Positions 35,791 through 46,968 of a stretch of 64,000 bases of DNA are shown here, one piece after another (position 1 is the stretch's first letter; the number at the start of each line of letters is the position of its first letter). A program made the position numbers and the translations under genes. The notes under the pieces are model-generated. The model was given only the letters and a program-made list of their open reading frames with translations, was not told the DNA's origin and searched no databases. This DNA comes from Mytilus edulis (Eukaryota; Mollusca; Bivalvia; Mytilida; Mytilidae): assembly GCF_963676685.1 (NCBI RefSeq), contig NC_092355.1, positions 76,847,176-76,911,175 on the forward strand, written 5' to 3'.

Positions 35791-35837
35791 TGGTCTCCAA
35801 ACTCGGCAGCAAACATTAATGCTGTCCGTCCATACTC
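35791..35837 (-). pseudogene. Ankyrin-repeat gene, exon 4, upstream half (split by insertion)
   Basis: Minus strand: gtaatattccag before GAGTATGG, then EYGRTALMFAAEFGDQ, the first helix and turn of an ankyrin repeat, after which Harbinger sequence begins. It pairs with 30729-30791. The 47 and 63 bp halves sum to 110 bp against 102 expected, leaving about 8 bp duplicated. Because neighbouring exons are phase 0, skipping this exon would keep the protein in frame. Confidence 0.75.
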
Positions 35838-36397
35838 CTGGAATATTACAACTGACATCAAAACTTGTCTGATAAACTGGACAATGTTGTGTAATAAATA
35901 TAAACTAAATATATATCACATGAATCAGTGGTCAAAACTGAATACAATGACCAGTCACACTTGTATTTATATTGTATATAAACAATAAATAAACATGTTT
36001 TGTTGTGAAATGTCAAAAGTTCCATTAAACCTGATATCTTAAAAAAATATTTTTTTCAAGAAATGTGTAAAATAATTATATCAATGGATTCAGTAGAACA
36101 AAACAAACAAAATGAGACCCCACTTTATATGATTCTTACAAATATTTGTTTATTAAATCTGTCTGATTAACAACAGGATTTAGTGTAGATTCAGTATAAT
36201 TGTTCATTTTAATAAAAATATTTTTTTTAAGAAACATGAAAAGGAGTAATATTTTCTAATTCAGAACAATAATACGAGTAAAATGAGACCCCACTTGATA
36301 TAATTATTACAAATAATAGTAAATTAAACCTGTCTAATTAACAACATGATTTAGTGTAGATTAATAGTAATGTGATCAGACTAAGTAGATAACATAC

Positions 36398-36496
36398 ATT
36401 TGTGGTGTCGATCTTACATCCTCTATCAATGAGGAGTCTACAGATCTCCAGGTGTCCCCACTGGGCAGCCTTCATTAATGCTGGCTGTCCATACTC
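36398..36496 (-). CDS. Ankyrin-repeat gene, exon 3
   Basis: Minus strand: tattattccag before GAGTATGG, and ACAAAT before GTATGT. It is 99 bp, exactly one 33-residue repeat, phase 0 at both ends: EYGQPALMKAAQWGHL, then EICRLLIDRGCKIDTTN. The proline in place of the usual threonine (T-A-L-M) is the only departure from the core. It follows exon 2 in frame. Confidence 0.85.
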
Positions 36497-37055
36497 CTGG
36501 AATAATACAACTGACATCAAAACTTGTCTGATAAACTGGACAATGTTGTGTAATAAATATAAACAAAATATATATCACATGAATCAGTGGTCAAAACTGA
36601 ATAGAATGACCAGTCACATTTGTAATTATATTCTGCATAAACAACAAATAAACAACATGTTTTATTGGTGAGATATCAGAACTTCTATCAGAACTGTCAT
36701 GTTAAAAAATATTTTTTTTAAAGAAATTAGTAAAATATTTACATCAATGGATTCATTACAAGTCTCTGAGTAAAATGACATCTCACTTTATATAATCCTA
36801 ACAAGTATTTGTTAATATAATGATTAAATCTGTCTGATTAACATGATTCAGAATAATGATCAATTTTTTAAAAAGTAACTTTTTCAAAGAAATATGAAAA
36901 ATAGTTACATTTCCTGATTTCGTACGAGGAGACAAACAAAATGAGATCCCACTTTATATGATTCTTACAAATATTTGTTGTCCATTCAACCTGTCTAATT
37001 AACAACATAATTTTGTATATATTAAGGAATGTGGTCAAAGTGAAGCAATAACATA

Positions 37056-37095
37056 CATGTGTGATATTTGTTTTACACCCGCTGTAAAACCTTGG
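37056..37095 (-). pseudogene. Decayed ankyrin exon, 3' end only
   Basis: Minus-strand text reading SGCKTNITH then VCY aligns with the RGCKIDTTN/GTATGT end of exons 3-5. The upstream part is unrecognisable. It marks the oldest unit of the tandem array. Confidence 0.5.
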
Positions 37096-37299
37096 TGTAA
37101 AAAATGTTCTTGTATAAATATTCAAAGTAAGAACTTTATCAACTATAATTCAAAACAAACAAAAACAATTAATGAGAGAAAAAAAATACCTTTATGTACT
37201 TTTCTCTCTCATTAAAACTGTTAAATTAAAAACAGATTTTGATTTAATATCGAATTCAGTATAATGATATAAATATCAGTTTCCATACAGATATATTAT

Positions 37300-37930
37300 C
37301 ATATTATGTTCTGAAGTAACTTGTAGTTATGTGTTTTATACTGCTTGTGTACAATCTGTTATGTTCTGAGTTAACTTGCAGTTGTATATTTTATACTGCT
37401 GATGTACAATCTGTTATGTTCTGAAGTAACTTGTAGTTGTGTGTTTTATACTGCTGGTGTACAATCTGTTATGTTCTGAAGTAACTTGTGGTTGTGTGTT
37501 TTATACTGCTAATGTACAATCTGTTATGTTCTGAAGTAACTTGTAGTTGTGTGTTTTATACTGCTAATGTACAATCTGTTATGTTCTGAAGTAACTTGTA
37601 GTTGTGTGTTTTATACTGCTGGTGTACAATCTGTTATGTTCTGAAGTAACTTGTAGTTGTGTGTTTTATACTGCTAGTGTACAATCTGTTATGTTCTGAA
37701 GTAACTTGTGGTTGTGTGTTTTATACTGCTAATGTACAATCTGTTATGTTTTGAAAGAACTTGTGGTTGTGTGTTTTATACTGCTAATGTACAATTTGTT
37801 CTGTTCTGAAGTAACTTGTAGTTGTGTGTTTTATAATGCTTGTGTACAATTTGTTCTGTTCTGAAGTAATTTGTAGAACATTGTTTGTTTTTAAACTGCT
37901 TATGTACAATCTGTTATGTTCTGAAGCAAC
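37300..37930. repeat. 55-bp minisatellite, ~11 copies
   Basis: The unit includes atgttctgaagtaacttgta and gtgttttatactgct; starts at 37361 and 37416 give a 55-bp period. Later copies (37740-37930) are more diverged. It lies in intron 2 of the ankyrin gene. Confidence 0.9.
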
Positions 37931-38174
37931 TTGTTTTTTATTTTTTATACCTCTGTTATTATAGTTCTAAAGTAAATTGTTGTCGTGTGTTTATGTACAT
38001 TATTCAACATTTTGAAGTTACTTGTAGTTTTCACTGTTTCTCTGTGCTTTTATTTTAAGTTACATGTAGTTTTGTGTCTTTTTTTGTTCATGTACCATAA
38101 AAGGCTGTATCTTCAAATGATTTTTTTATGAATTATTAAAATAAGGTAGTTTTGAATGTGACTATTTTACTTAC

Positions 38175-38258
38175 ATCTTGATTATCAATGTCTGCACCAT
38201 TCTGTAGACATAATTTTAAGGCTTCTGTATCTCCCTCCCAAGCAGCTGTAGTAAGTTT
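38175..38258 (-). CDS. Ankyrin-repeat gene, exon 2 (first ankyrin repeat)
   Basis: Minus strand: gttatacttacag before AAACTTAC, and CAAGAT before GTAAGT. The 84-bp exon is phase 0 at both ends: KLTTAAWEGDTEALKLCLQN, then GADIDNQD. The A-A-W-E-G-D-x-x-A-L-K-x-x-L-x-x-G-A-D-I-D core is an N-terminal ankyrin repeat. The next exon opens with EYGQPAL, giving the usual ...D-x-x-G-x-x-A-L transition. Two defective tandem copies lie upstream in the transcript (38288, 38401). Confidence 0.85.
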
Positions 38259-38287
38259 CTGTAAGTATAACATATAAATTACATTTA

Positions 38288-38371
38288 ATCTTGATAATCA
38301 ATGTCTGCACCATTCTGTAGACATAATTTTAAGGCTTCTATATCTCTATTCCCAGCAGCTGTAGTAAGTTT
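38288..38371 (-). pseudogene. Tandem copy of ankyrin exon 2, donor lost (copy 2)
   Basis: 113 bp from exon 2 and nearly identical. The acceptor (acttacag) is intact, but the donor GAT-GTAAGT has become GATTAAATG, putting a TAA directly after the exon. It reads KLTTAAGNRDIEALKLCLQN. Confidence 0.8.
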
Positions 38372-38400
38372 CTGTAAGTATAACATATAAATTACATTTA

Positions 38401-38484
38401 ATCTTGATAATCAATGTCTGCACCATTCTGTAGACATAATTTTAAGGCTTCTATATCTCTATTCCTAGCAGCTGTGGTAAGTTT
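38401..38484 (-). pseudogene. Tandem copy of ankyrin exon 2, donor lost (copy 3)
   Basis: Second 113-bp duplicate with the same broken donor and following TAA. The acceptor is again intact. In transcript order it is met first. Confidence 0.8.
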
Positions 38485-38682
38485 CTGTAAGTAAACCGTA
38501 ATAAAAATATATTGAAATTAATGTCCTTACTGTTAAATTAGGTAATAATTATGTTTTCTTCTGTTTAGCAATGCCTACATAAATCAGTAGTATCCTTCCT
38601 TCAAATAACAGATAGAGAGGAATTCTTTAAATATCATATAATTGTTGGGATTTATGCATTTTATATTATCAAGAAAAACACC

Positions 38683-39372
38683 AAGAGTGTACACACTGAA
38701 ATGTCTCGCCTTCTTTACTAATCATTGATATTATGTTCATAGTCCTAAATAAAAAGCTTTATCACAACTGTCACATAAAATTAACATTAACCAAGAAAAC
38801 TAAACATTGACCAATGAACCATGAAAATGAGGTCAAGGCATGTACAGCTAACAATTCTTCCAAACAACAGATATAGTTGACCTATTGGTTATAGTCTAAG
38901 AAAACCAGACCAAAACACAAAAACTCAACACTGAGCAATGAACCGTGGAAATAAGGTCAAAGTAAAATAATACCGGTGCGATTGACATATACATCATAAA
39001 ATATTTCCATACAACAAATATAGTTGACATATTGCATAAAGTATTAAATAAAAAGACGAGGTGAAGTGAAAACTGTCTAACGGGCATCAAGACCTTGCAA
39101 GGTACACACATACCAAATATAGTAATCCTATTACTTATAATAAGAGAGAATTTAACATTACAAAAAATATTTTTTCAAGTAGTCACTGAACCATGGAAAT
39201 GAGGTCAAGGACATTGGACATGTGACTGACGGAAACTTCATAACATGAGGCATCTGTAACAAAGTATGAAGCATCCAGGTCTTCAACCTTCTAAAATATG
39301 AAGCTTTTAAGACGTTAGCCGCCCTCGGATCACTATCCCTATGTCGAGCTTTCTGGGACAGGCTCGACAAAA
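38683..39372 (+). repeat. Family A element, copy with internal deletions
   Basis: The left end ccaagagtgtacacactgaaatgtctcgcc is present. The body is shorter than in other copies, and the 3' hairpin has lost its inner stem (gagctttctgggacaggctcg). Lies in intron 1 of the ankyrin gene. Confidence 0.75.
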
Positions 39373-39930
39373 TTGTTAACCTTCAAAAATTTTTTTTTAT
39401 AAAATCATGGACTAGATTTGGCATATCCTTGATTTTTTTTCTTGTAGTATTTTCTGGACTTTGACCTTTGTCCTTTTAAAGACATGTAATACACTTAGTC
39501 CTTTAGTTGCCCCTACTTTTGTCCTTTTTAAGACATGTAGTTGTGTTTTTCATTCACTAAGTCCTTTAATTGCCCCTAGGTACTTTTTCATCCTTTTTCA
39601 TATCAGCTAGTAGAAATCTCTCTATTAACTTACTTAAAGAGATACATATATAAATGTATGTAGACTGAATAAATGTAGATGTGGGATATAATAAAGCAAT
39701 GAGAATGTAACCTAACAAGAAAAAAAGTGTGTTGTATCAGTCGGCTCTTTATACCATAAAATAGATTGGTCTTATTCAACTCACATGAACTTAACAATGG
39801 CAAGGGGAGATAACTTCTGTATTTTTATTTTTTTTTTATGTAGAAAAATTGTCCCAATATTTTTTTTCAAATAACTCTACAGACCAACTTAGAGTTACAA
39901 ATAAACAAGGATTCTGAAGGTACTACATAA

Positions 39931-41160
39931 CAGTGTTCCAGCTAGGTTTTCAAAAGGGCAGGGTGCCAATCCTGAAAAAGGGCATTTAACGCGCGATATG
40001 ATAATATGAAAAGGGCATATTTTAATAAAAGATGTTAATAAAACATTTGTGTTTATTCGTTGAATCACAGGTTATACAAGAACAACATCTTTAGCCCATA
40101 TAGAACTCTATCTTTCTACTTTTAAGGCTGAAAAACTTGTCAAGCAGCTTGTCACACAAGTTTTTTTATCATTGCTTGGCACAGTTGAACTTTATATGCA
40201 GTATGTTTTGAAAGGAGATCTGTTTCATACTGTTTCTATGGTCTACCACATTTTACCAGTTTCACCTTTCTACCCCTGGTGTGCTTGATGGCAATACAGC
40301 ACAAAACAGCTGTGCTCAGTAAATTCACAATTTTAGGATATAAAGCAACAGTGAAAAATAGTATCAAAAATAAAGAATACAGAAAAAGATGACCAAGGCA
40401 CCCTACCAACACTGCTACTAAGACCCTCTTTAACTTTTCCCATAACTCAAAATAAATACCTAAACATATATTCTTAAGCAAGAAGTATGGAGACACATTT
40501 TAGAATATGTAAAGGGGTTACTCAATGCTAGGAAAAAAATCAGATTGAGTTATCTTTCTTTATTCGGGTGTGCTCCTTCTTTGGAGGATTATAAACAGTA
40601 CGTAAATATGATGTAAATATGATCACAATATGGGGGCTGATTTTGTTATTTTCGTATCAAAAATGAAGGCAGTCAATGACAAATACGTCTGCATTTTCTG
40701 TTTATTTTACAGAAAACAAGTAAAACAATGTCTTCAACGAGTTTATAATGGTTTTCCAACTTTCTGTCATTACGTTTCTTCCATGAAACTACGGTAAACA
40801 TCGCAAATTGTGCCCAAGTTGTTGTATGCACATTTCTTCAAAGATAATTGCCGACTGACCGATTCTATTTGAACGAATTAATGTTGATGATCATTAATGA
40901 CCCATCCGATAAACGGATTACCTATAACAACAGATTATGACACCAGTTGTAACCGTTGATTAGCTTGGGGTGGTAAACAAAGTCATAATCTTTTCCCCAG
41001 GTAAAATTTAGTAATTAGCGTATCATATCAATACGCAAATTAATATGCAATCGATCTTCAAAAAAGGCAGGGCGCCCTGAAAACTGTAAAAAGGGCACAG
41101 GGCGCCACTCGGAAAAGGGCGGGCGCCGCGCCCTCTGAAAACGGCCTAGCTGGAACACTG
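39931..41160. mobile_element. 1.23-kb TIR element, CAGTGTTCCAGCTAGG ends, CATAA target duplication
   Basis: The ends CAGTGTTCCAGCTAGG and CCTAGCTGGAACACTG are perfect 16-bp inverted repeats. CATAA lies outside both (39926-39930 and 41161-41165). Inside the ends, caaaagggcagggtgcc and gggcgggcgcc show that inversion continues loosely. No transposase. The ends resemble the element at 27301. A 5-bp duplication is short for classical hAT. Confidence 0.8.
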
Positions 41161-41385
41161 CATAAATAATACACTATCTCCCACCACCTACTTTTAGGAT
41201 CTTTTTTTCACCTTGCACCTTGCTTTGTCCCAGTTTTGTATTTTTTTGTTTTTGGAATAAGTAGTTTGGTAGTTCACTTAGAATTCTACTAGTTTTTATC
41301 TCAAGTTATCACATACTTGTATCTAATTGTACACTAATGGGGAACAAAACTACAAATTACAAGAAGACTATTAAGTAAATCTTAC

Positions 41386-41409
41386 CACATTCCAACTTTC
41401 CATTATTGC
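41386..41409 (-). CDS. Ankyrin-repeat gene, exon 1 (first coding micro-exon)
   Basis: Minus strand: gttctatttttag before GCAATAATGG, and AATGTG before GTAAGA, a 24-bp exon with two good splice sites. ATG at 41401-41403 has A at -3 and G at +4. It gives MESWNV, phase 0 into exon 2 (KLTTAAW...). An upstream non-coding exon is required by the acceptor. The assignment depends on both sites being used, so it is moderate. Confidence 0.5.
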
Positions 41410-42029
41410 CTAAAAATAGAACGGAAAAGTCATATTTAATATATATTGTTGAGTTTTAATTGAGGTATTTGTGTTATTGTCAATTGAAAAAACATGATCA
41501 CTATGGGTGGTAAAATACTGACCTAATATTTTCATCTTCTTATTTCATTCAAATAATATATAATAGCATTGAAACAGTAATTTATCTCAACTTTTCTGCA
41601 CTATTTAAAGTTTAATAATGAACTGAACTCAAAACCTTAAAAATCTTATCACATGTACCTGAATGAGGTACAAATGTATTCTACAAGCAGGGTGTGACTT
41701 TTTCCATCAAACTCCAGAACATCTATTGCACTTTCCCAGATCTAAAAATTTCAAAAGTTTTATTTACCAGCATTAAGACACACATAAAGAACAATATTAA
41801 ATATCATATTGCAGCTTCTCAAAACACTGTCTACAATCAACTAGAACAGTCACATTAAATTCAATCATTTTTTATTCTGTATGTGCCTGTTGAAAGACAG
41901 GACCTATAACGTAGTGGATTTAGTTAGAAGCTGTGTACCATATTTGTTTTTCCTTTTTGTTGTAGTACAAAGTAGGCTGTTGATTTTTTCTTTTGAAATG
42001 TTTCACATTTTATCATACCAAGGCTATTT
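41410..42029. other. No gene seen
   Basis: AT-rich; would be 5' intron of the ankyrin gene if exon 1 is right. Confidence 0.4.
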
Positions 42030-42760
42030 ATAGATGAGTATATGGTATATATGGGTTTTGCTGATTGTTGTAGGCTGTTGGAGGACCTGTAATTGTTTTT
42101 ATCCCCGGCTTAGTTTATATCTAGGATTTTGATTGGTTAACGCACGACGTTACAAAACCCATAGCCCTGGGTGTTGCTAACCCATATCCCCGGACGTTGC
42201 TAACCATTATCCCGGGGAATTTGACTCAATCCAGTTTCTCTGTCTCCATATTAAAAACGTCTTATATTTGACTACATGTACGGTTCTACCAGAGGTAGTA
42301 CCCTACACCCCGTAAAAAATATGCAAAATTTCCAAATTTCAATAAAACTTTTTTACGTTACATTTTGTACCCGAATTGCATAAAACTCGCTCGACTCGGT
42401 TTAAGACCGGAGATAAATCAATATCTACGTTCATATCCATAGATATGGATATGAACTTAGATAACTTATAATATCTTTGTCCTATGGTTTAGAAATAATT
42501 GTATCATTGTTAATCATACCACATCTCCTTATTATCATATGGTATGGGTTTTGCTTATTGTTGAAGGATGTTGGACGACCTATAATTGTTTATATCTTTG
42601 TTCTTTGGTCTAGGGATACTTGTATCATTGTTAATCATACCACATCTCCTTATTTTTATATGGTATGGATTTTGCTCATTGTTGAAGGATGTTGGACGAC
42701 TTGTAATTGTTTATATCATTATTCTTTAGTCTAGGGATATGTGTATCATTGTTATTCATC
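42030..42760 (+). repeat. ~125-bp tandem repeat interrupted by an inserted element
   Basis: Units with attgttgaaggatgttggac and tcattgttaatcataccaca recur at about 42058, 42557 and 42678. The first is cut at about 42102, where tatccccggcttag begins, and resumes near 42460 with aatatctttgtcc. The insert ends agaccggagataaat, weakly inverted to its start. I recognise the host repeat from mussel genomes. Confidence 0.6.
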
Positions 42761-42992
42761 ACATGAACTTTCATGAATATTTTCTTTGTAAAATGAATGT
42801 TGTCTAATTTCAAACTATTGTTTAACAGTAAGATTAGTTGCACAGTAGAAACAAAAATTGCTAACATTCTACAAATCAACATTTTCAAGCTGTTCATCAA
42901 ATATAAAATCATTCCCTTCCATAGAAGCCAAGAAAAGAAATTTTCATTGTACAATGAGTGATGTATTATTTCAAACTATCAACCAATAGGAT

Positions 42993-43622
42993 GTGGCTGT
43001 ACGACAGATGTGAAAACAGGAAGTGGTTGTATGGCAGATGTGAAAACAGAAAGTGGCTGTATGGCAGATGTGAAAACAGGAAGTGGCTGTATGGCAGATG
43101 TGAAAACAGGAAGTGACTGTATGGCAGATGCGAATACAGGAAGTGGCTGTATGGCAGATGTGAAAACAGGAAGTCACTGTATGGCAGATGCGAATACAGG
43201 AAGTGGCTGTATGGCAGATGTGAAAACAGGAAGTGACTGTATGGCAGATGCGAAAAAACAGGAAGTGGCTGTATGGCAGATGTGAAAACAAAAAGTGGCT
43301 GTATGGCAGATGTGAAAACACGACGTGGCTGTATGGCAGATGCGAATACAGGAAGTGACTATATGGCAGATGCGAAAACAGGAAGTCACTGTATGGCAGA
43401 TGCAAAAACAGGAAGTGGCTGTATAACAGATGTGAAAACAGGAAGTGGCTGTATGGCAGATGTGAAAACAGGAAGTGGCTGTATGGCAGATGTGAAAACA
43501 GGAAGTGGCTATATGGCAGAAGTGAAAACAGGAAGTGGCTGTATGGCAGATGTGAAAACAGGAAGTGGCTGTATGGCAGATGTGAAAACAGGAAGTGGCT
43601 GTATGACAGTTGTGAAAACTTC
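42993..43622. repeat. 30-bp minisatellite, ~21 copies, open on both strands
   Basis: The unit is aagtggctgtatggcagatg plus tgaaaacagg. Thirty bases preserve the frame, so every copy encodes MADVKTGSGC-like decapeptides on the plus strand and FSHLPYSHFL-like ones on the minus strand. Breaks in the plus frame come from a 2-base insertion near 43255. There is no splice or promoter context, so the long frames are by-products of the repeat. Confidence 0.95.
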
Positions 43623-43818
43623 ATTTTGAAGAAGCAGCAAATATTAATTTTTAAGTCTTTGATTGAACTGTCCAGGGTTCAAACCCACCACTTCACACAC
43701 TTAAGTTGAACACAATACCACAACACCTTGAAGATCAATGAGGTGGTTTTTATAAATTGATTTGTCTTTAAAAACATATATTATACAATACATAATAATA
43801 AGATAAATACTTATGTAC

Positions 43819-43869
43819 CTCGGAGGTCAGTCTAATTTATAAGTAAGGTTGTGCCATCATCTAAAGCAT
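43819..43869 (-). other. Candidate non-coding 5' exon
   Basis: Minus strand: tatatttttcacag before ATGCTTTAG, and CCGAG before GTACAT; 51 bp. All frames that could join MESWNV contain stops, so it could only be 5' UTR of the ankyrin gene. Confidence 0.25.
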
Positions 43870-44404
43870 CTGTGAAAAATATAAATCATATTTACTTGTT
43901 TAAGCACGATATATATGTAAACTAAAGTATGATTTAAAAATACTTCATTTGTACTTGTTATGAATGTTTCTTATTAACATATCAATGTGTGTGTGTTGCT
44001 TGAACCATCGAAATTCGTATGATATTGTATTAAAACTGATTTTTGAGGAAGATTTTGTTTTATTTTCTATTCTATTGCATTATTTGCAGGTTAACTGATT
44101 TCAGCAAGTCAACATGGTGGCTCCTTAGTTACGAAATGTCAACTTTGGATTTGACGGAAGCTTACGTCAAAAACATGTAAATGAAAAATGGCAAATGTTG
44201 GGTTTGGGAATTGAAAGAAATAAAAAGATTTTTTCAAGTGGTTATTCACGAAATGATCCATGCAAGCTACAGATTTATTAGAATGTTTGAGCTTTATCTA
44301 ACAGGAAGTATATCTAACAGGAAGTAAATAAGAACAGCCCCACACACAGCATACCCAATCTTACTTCTGTTTTTTGAGGACCGTATTTGTCCTATTAGAA
44401 TCAA

Positions 44405-44563
44405 AATAATTCGTGGAAGCCATAGATAGTTTGAAATTTACACATGGCATTGGGCCGTGATATTGGTCAAATTTATCCCGCGCTAACGCTCAAGATAAAA
44501 TTCGAATATCACTACCCAGGCCATGTGTAAATGTCCAACAATTTATGGTTTCCATGAATTATT
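44405..44563. mobile_element. Fold-back MITE, ~80-bp arms
   Basis: AATAATTCGTGGAAGCCATA at the left opposes TATGGTTTCCATGAATTATT at the right, and the inversion continues through ATTTACACATGGC/GCCATGTGTAAAT to a small centre near 44485. Confidence 0.75.
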
Positions 44564-44664
44564 TCTTAGTTATTCATTAACATGAATAATCCTAAATTTT
44601 ATGGCCAGATACATGAAAAATGTAGACCTTGTCATATGAGGTTATTTTTGAATTGTTGACTACA

Positions 44665-44820
44665 TATTAACCTGTACTATATATTGACCTGTATACATCT
44701 ACTATATATTGACCTGTATACATCTCCTATAGACTGACCTTTACACATCTCCTATATATTGACCTGTACGCATCTATATATTGACCTTTACACATCTATA
44801 TATTTACCTCTACACATCTC
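44665..44820. repeat. ~27-bp minisatellite (tatattgacctgtatacatct)
   Basis: About six copies of tattgacct-gtayacatct-cctata, the last ones shortened. Confidence 0.8.
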
Positions 44821-45019
44821 CATTCTTGCTTTGTTGGGTTGATGTCTCATAAATAAATAGTCATTGACATATATATCTAACTTTATTTTTCTATAGCACA
44901 AGTTCAATGCTTATATTTGAAGACAAATAACATTGTAATGATGTCATCACATTCTTTGTGTCTTGTTTACTATAAAAACATTGATGTTATAGTATTTTGA
45001 ATGTAAAAACTATATGTTG

Positions 45020-45712
45020 ATTATCTCCCCTTATAGAGTTTGAACATTTTACATTATCTCCCCTTATAGAGTTTGAACATTTTACATTATCTCCCTTTAT
45101 AGAGTTTGAATATTTTACATTATCTCCCCCTATAGAGTTTGAACATTTTACATTATCTCCCCTTATAGAGTTTGAACATTTTACATTATCTTCCCTTATA
45201 GAGTTTAAACATTTTACATTATCTCCTCTATAGAGTTTGAACATTTTACATTATCTCCCCTTATAGAGCTTAAACATTTTACATTATCTCCTCTATAGAG
45301 TTTGAACATTTTACATTATCTCCTCTTATAGAGCTTAAACATTTTACATTATCTCCTCTATAGAGTTTGAACATTTTACATTATCTCCCCTTATAGAGCT
45401 TAAACATTTTACATTATCTCCTCTATAGAGTTTGAACATTTTACATTATCTCCCCTTATAGAGCTTAAACATTTTACATTATCTCCCCTTATAGAGTTTG
45501 AACATTTTACATTATCTCCCTTTATAGAGTTTGAACATTTTACATTATCTCCTCTATAGAGTTTGAACATTTTACATTATCTCCCCTTATGGAGCTTAAA
45601 CATTTTACATTATCTCCTCTATAGAGTTTGAACATTTTACATTATCTCCCCTTATAGAGCTTAAACATTTTACATTATCTACTCTATAGAGTTTGAACAT
45701 ATTACATTTGAA
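45020..45712. repeat. 31/33-bp minisatellite, ~21 copies
   Basis: The unit is attatctccccttatagagt plus ttgaacattttac (33 bp). A variant with ctcctctatagag is 31 bp and alternates regularly with agcttaaac units between 45220 and 45690, suggesting a higher-order dimer. Confidence 0.95.
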
Positions 45713-45959
45713 ACAAATTTCAATATAGTAACTAAATGATCCTATATAGTTCATATATAATGTACACTTACCTATAATAACACCTTGGCTGGACAAGAAT
45801 CACATTGACTATAATAACAACTTGACTGGACAAGGATCACATTGACTGGACATGGATCTAGTAAATACAATTAATAGATATTCAAAAGAAAAAAATGGAT
45901 AAAAAAGAAAACACCAACAAACAACAGTACACAAAACACAAAATTAAAAATTAAAGACT

Positions 45960-46042
45960 GAGCAACAGGAAACCCATCAAAAGTTGGGGGTTATCTCAGG
46001 TGCTCCACATGTGGCACTTATGTTGCTCATTAATGTAAGTAC
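45960..46042. repeat. Mussel interspersed repeat fragment
   Basis: gactgagcaacaggaaaccc, then tctcaggtgctccacatgtg; the same repeat occurs at about 63415-63560. Confidence 0.6.
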
Positions 46043-46852
46043 AAACTCAGTGATAGTTCTAATTTAAAGATAGTTTTCAATGGTTGAACATGTTGAATAC
46101 AATGTTGACCTCTTTCATTGAATGGTTGCTATCTCATTGACATTAACATCCAATCTCTCATGCATACATGTACACCACAAGTGACTTCTTAAAAACTCTT
46201 ACTCTTTAAGCAACTCACAAGGTAATGATTGCAATGTTTTGTTTAGTTTGGACTCCCAAATGCAATTAATTTTGTAATTATGTCATGTTATTTTTTGTTT
46301 CCAATTTATTTAACAAAAGTAGATGAGGGCAAAATGTTAATCTTGTTTAAAAAAAATTCAAAATCAAAGTGATGGAAATCACTCATGGAAAGATTGGAAG
46401 AGTAGCTTGAGTAATTTTTTTGGACTATTTTATGCAGAAAATTATATTTTTTTCAGACATTGTTCCTGTAAGCACATGTACTCCCCTAGAATCCGGCATT
46501 GGTTATATGTTTGTTTAATTTCAAAATACCCACCAATTCATACATGTCATATAATTATATTTTAAACAAAATTTTAATGTTTTTCTCTAAATTCTCGAAA
46601 TTGAATGTAATTCATAGTTTATTTATTTGATGTAAAAGTTTCAAACCAATCTTATATTTGACATCTCATAAACGGCCCCATCACAGCGGCACTTCTGTAT
46701 AAAGGAACTGATGTGATCCCATTAAAGCATCGCAGGGGACATCATCGTAATACCTGGTGTTCATCCATCCGGTCTTGTTTACACTCTCATGTGTACAATT
46801 TTTGCCAGATTGTTATATCATCAGCAATGACAATTTCGAAAATAAGTCCTAA

Positions 46853-46968
46853 GGCAGCAACCATTTGATTTTCTGGGGGGGGGGGGGGGGGGGGGGCTAT
46901 GGTTTAAAAAAAAAGTTTGTACCTAAAAAAAAAACATAGCTTCCCCAGAAAATCAAATGGTTGCTGCC
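46853..46968. mobile_element. Poly-G MITE, 116 bp
   Basis: GGCAGCAACCATTTGATTTT plus ctgggg is perfectly inverted at the right end, with a run of about 22 G after the left arm. Flanks TAA and ATG do not match, unlike the TTA pair of the copy at 32374. Confidence 0.85.

Larger units (their letters stand above)
29500..37091 (-). repeat. Tandem array of ankyrin exon-plus-intron units (~660 bp)
   Basis: Four copies of nearly the same intron (starting at about 29508, 30165, 35845 and 36505 on the plus strand, each with acttgtctgataaactggac) alternate with ankyrin exons at 30056, 30729/35791 and 36398 and a decayed one near 37056. Once the Harbinger insertion is removed the spacing is about 660-670 bp. 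Intron and exon were therefore duplicated together, and recently enough that the introns still align over most of their length. Confidence 0.75.

Noticed and set aside
42971-43629. 217-codon minus-strand and 118-codon plus-strand repeat proteins
   Set aside because: A 30-bp minisatellite keeps frames open on both strands; no sign of expression or selection can be seen.
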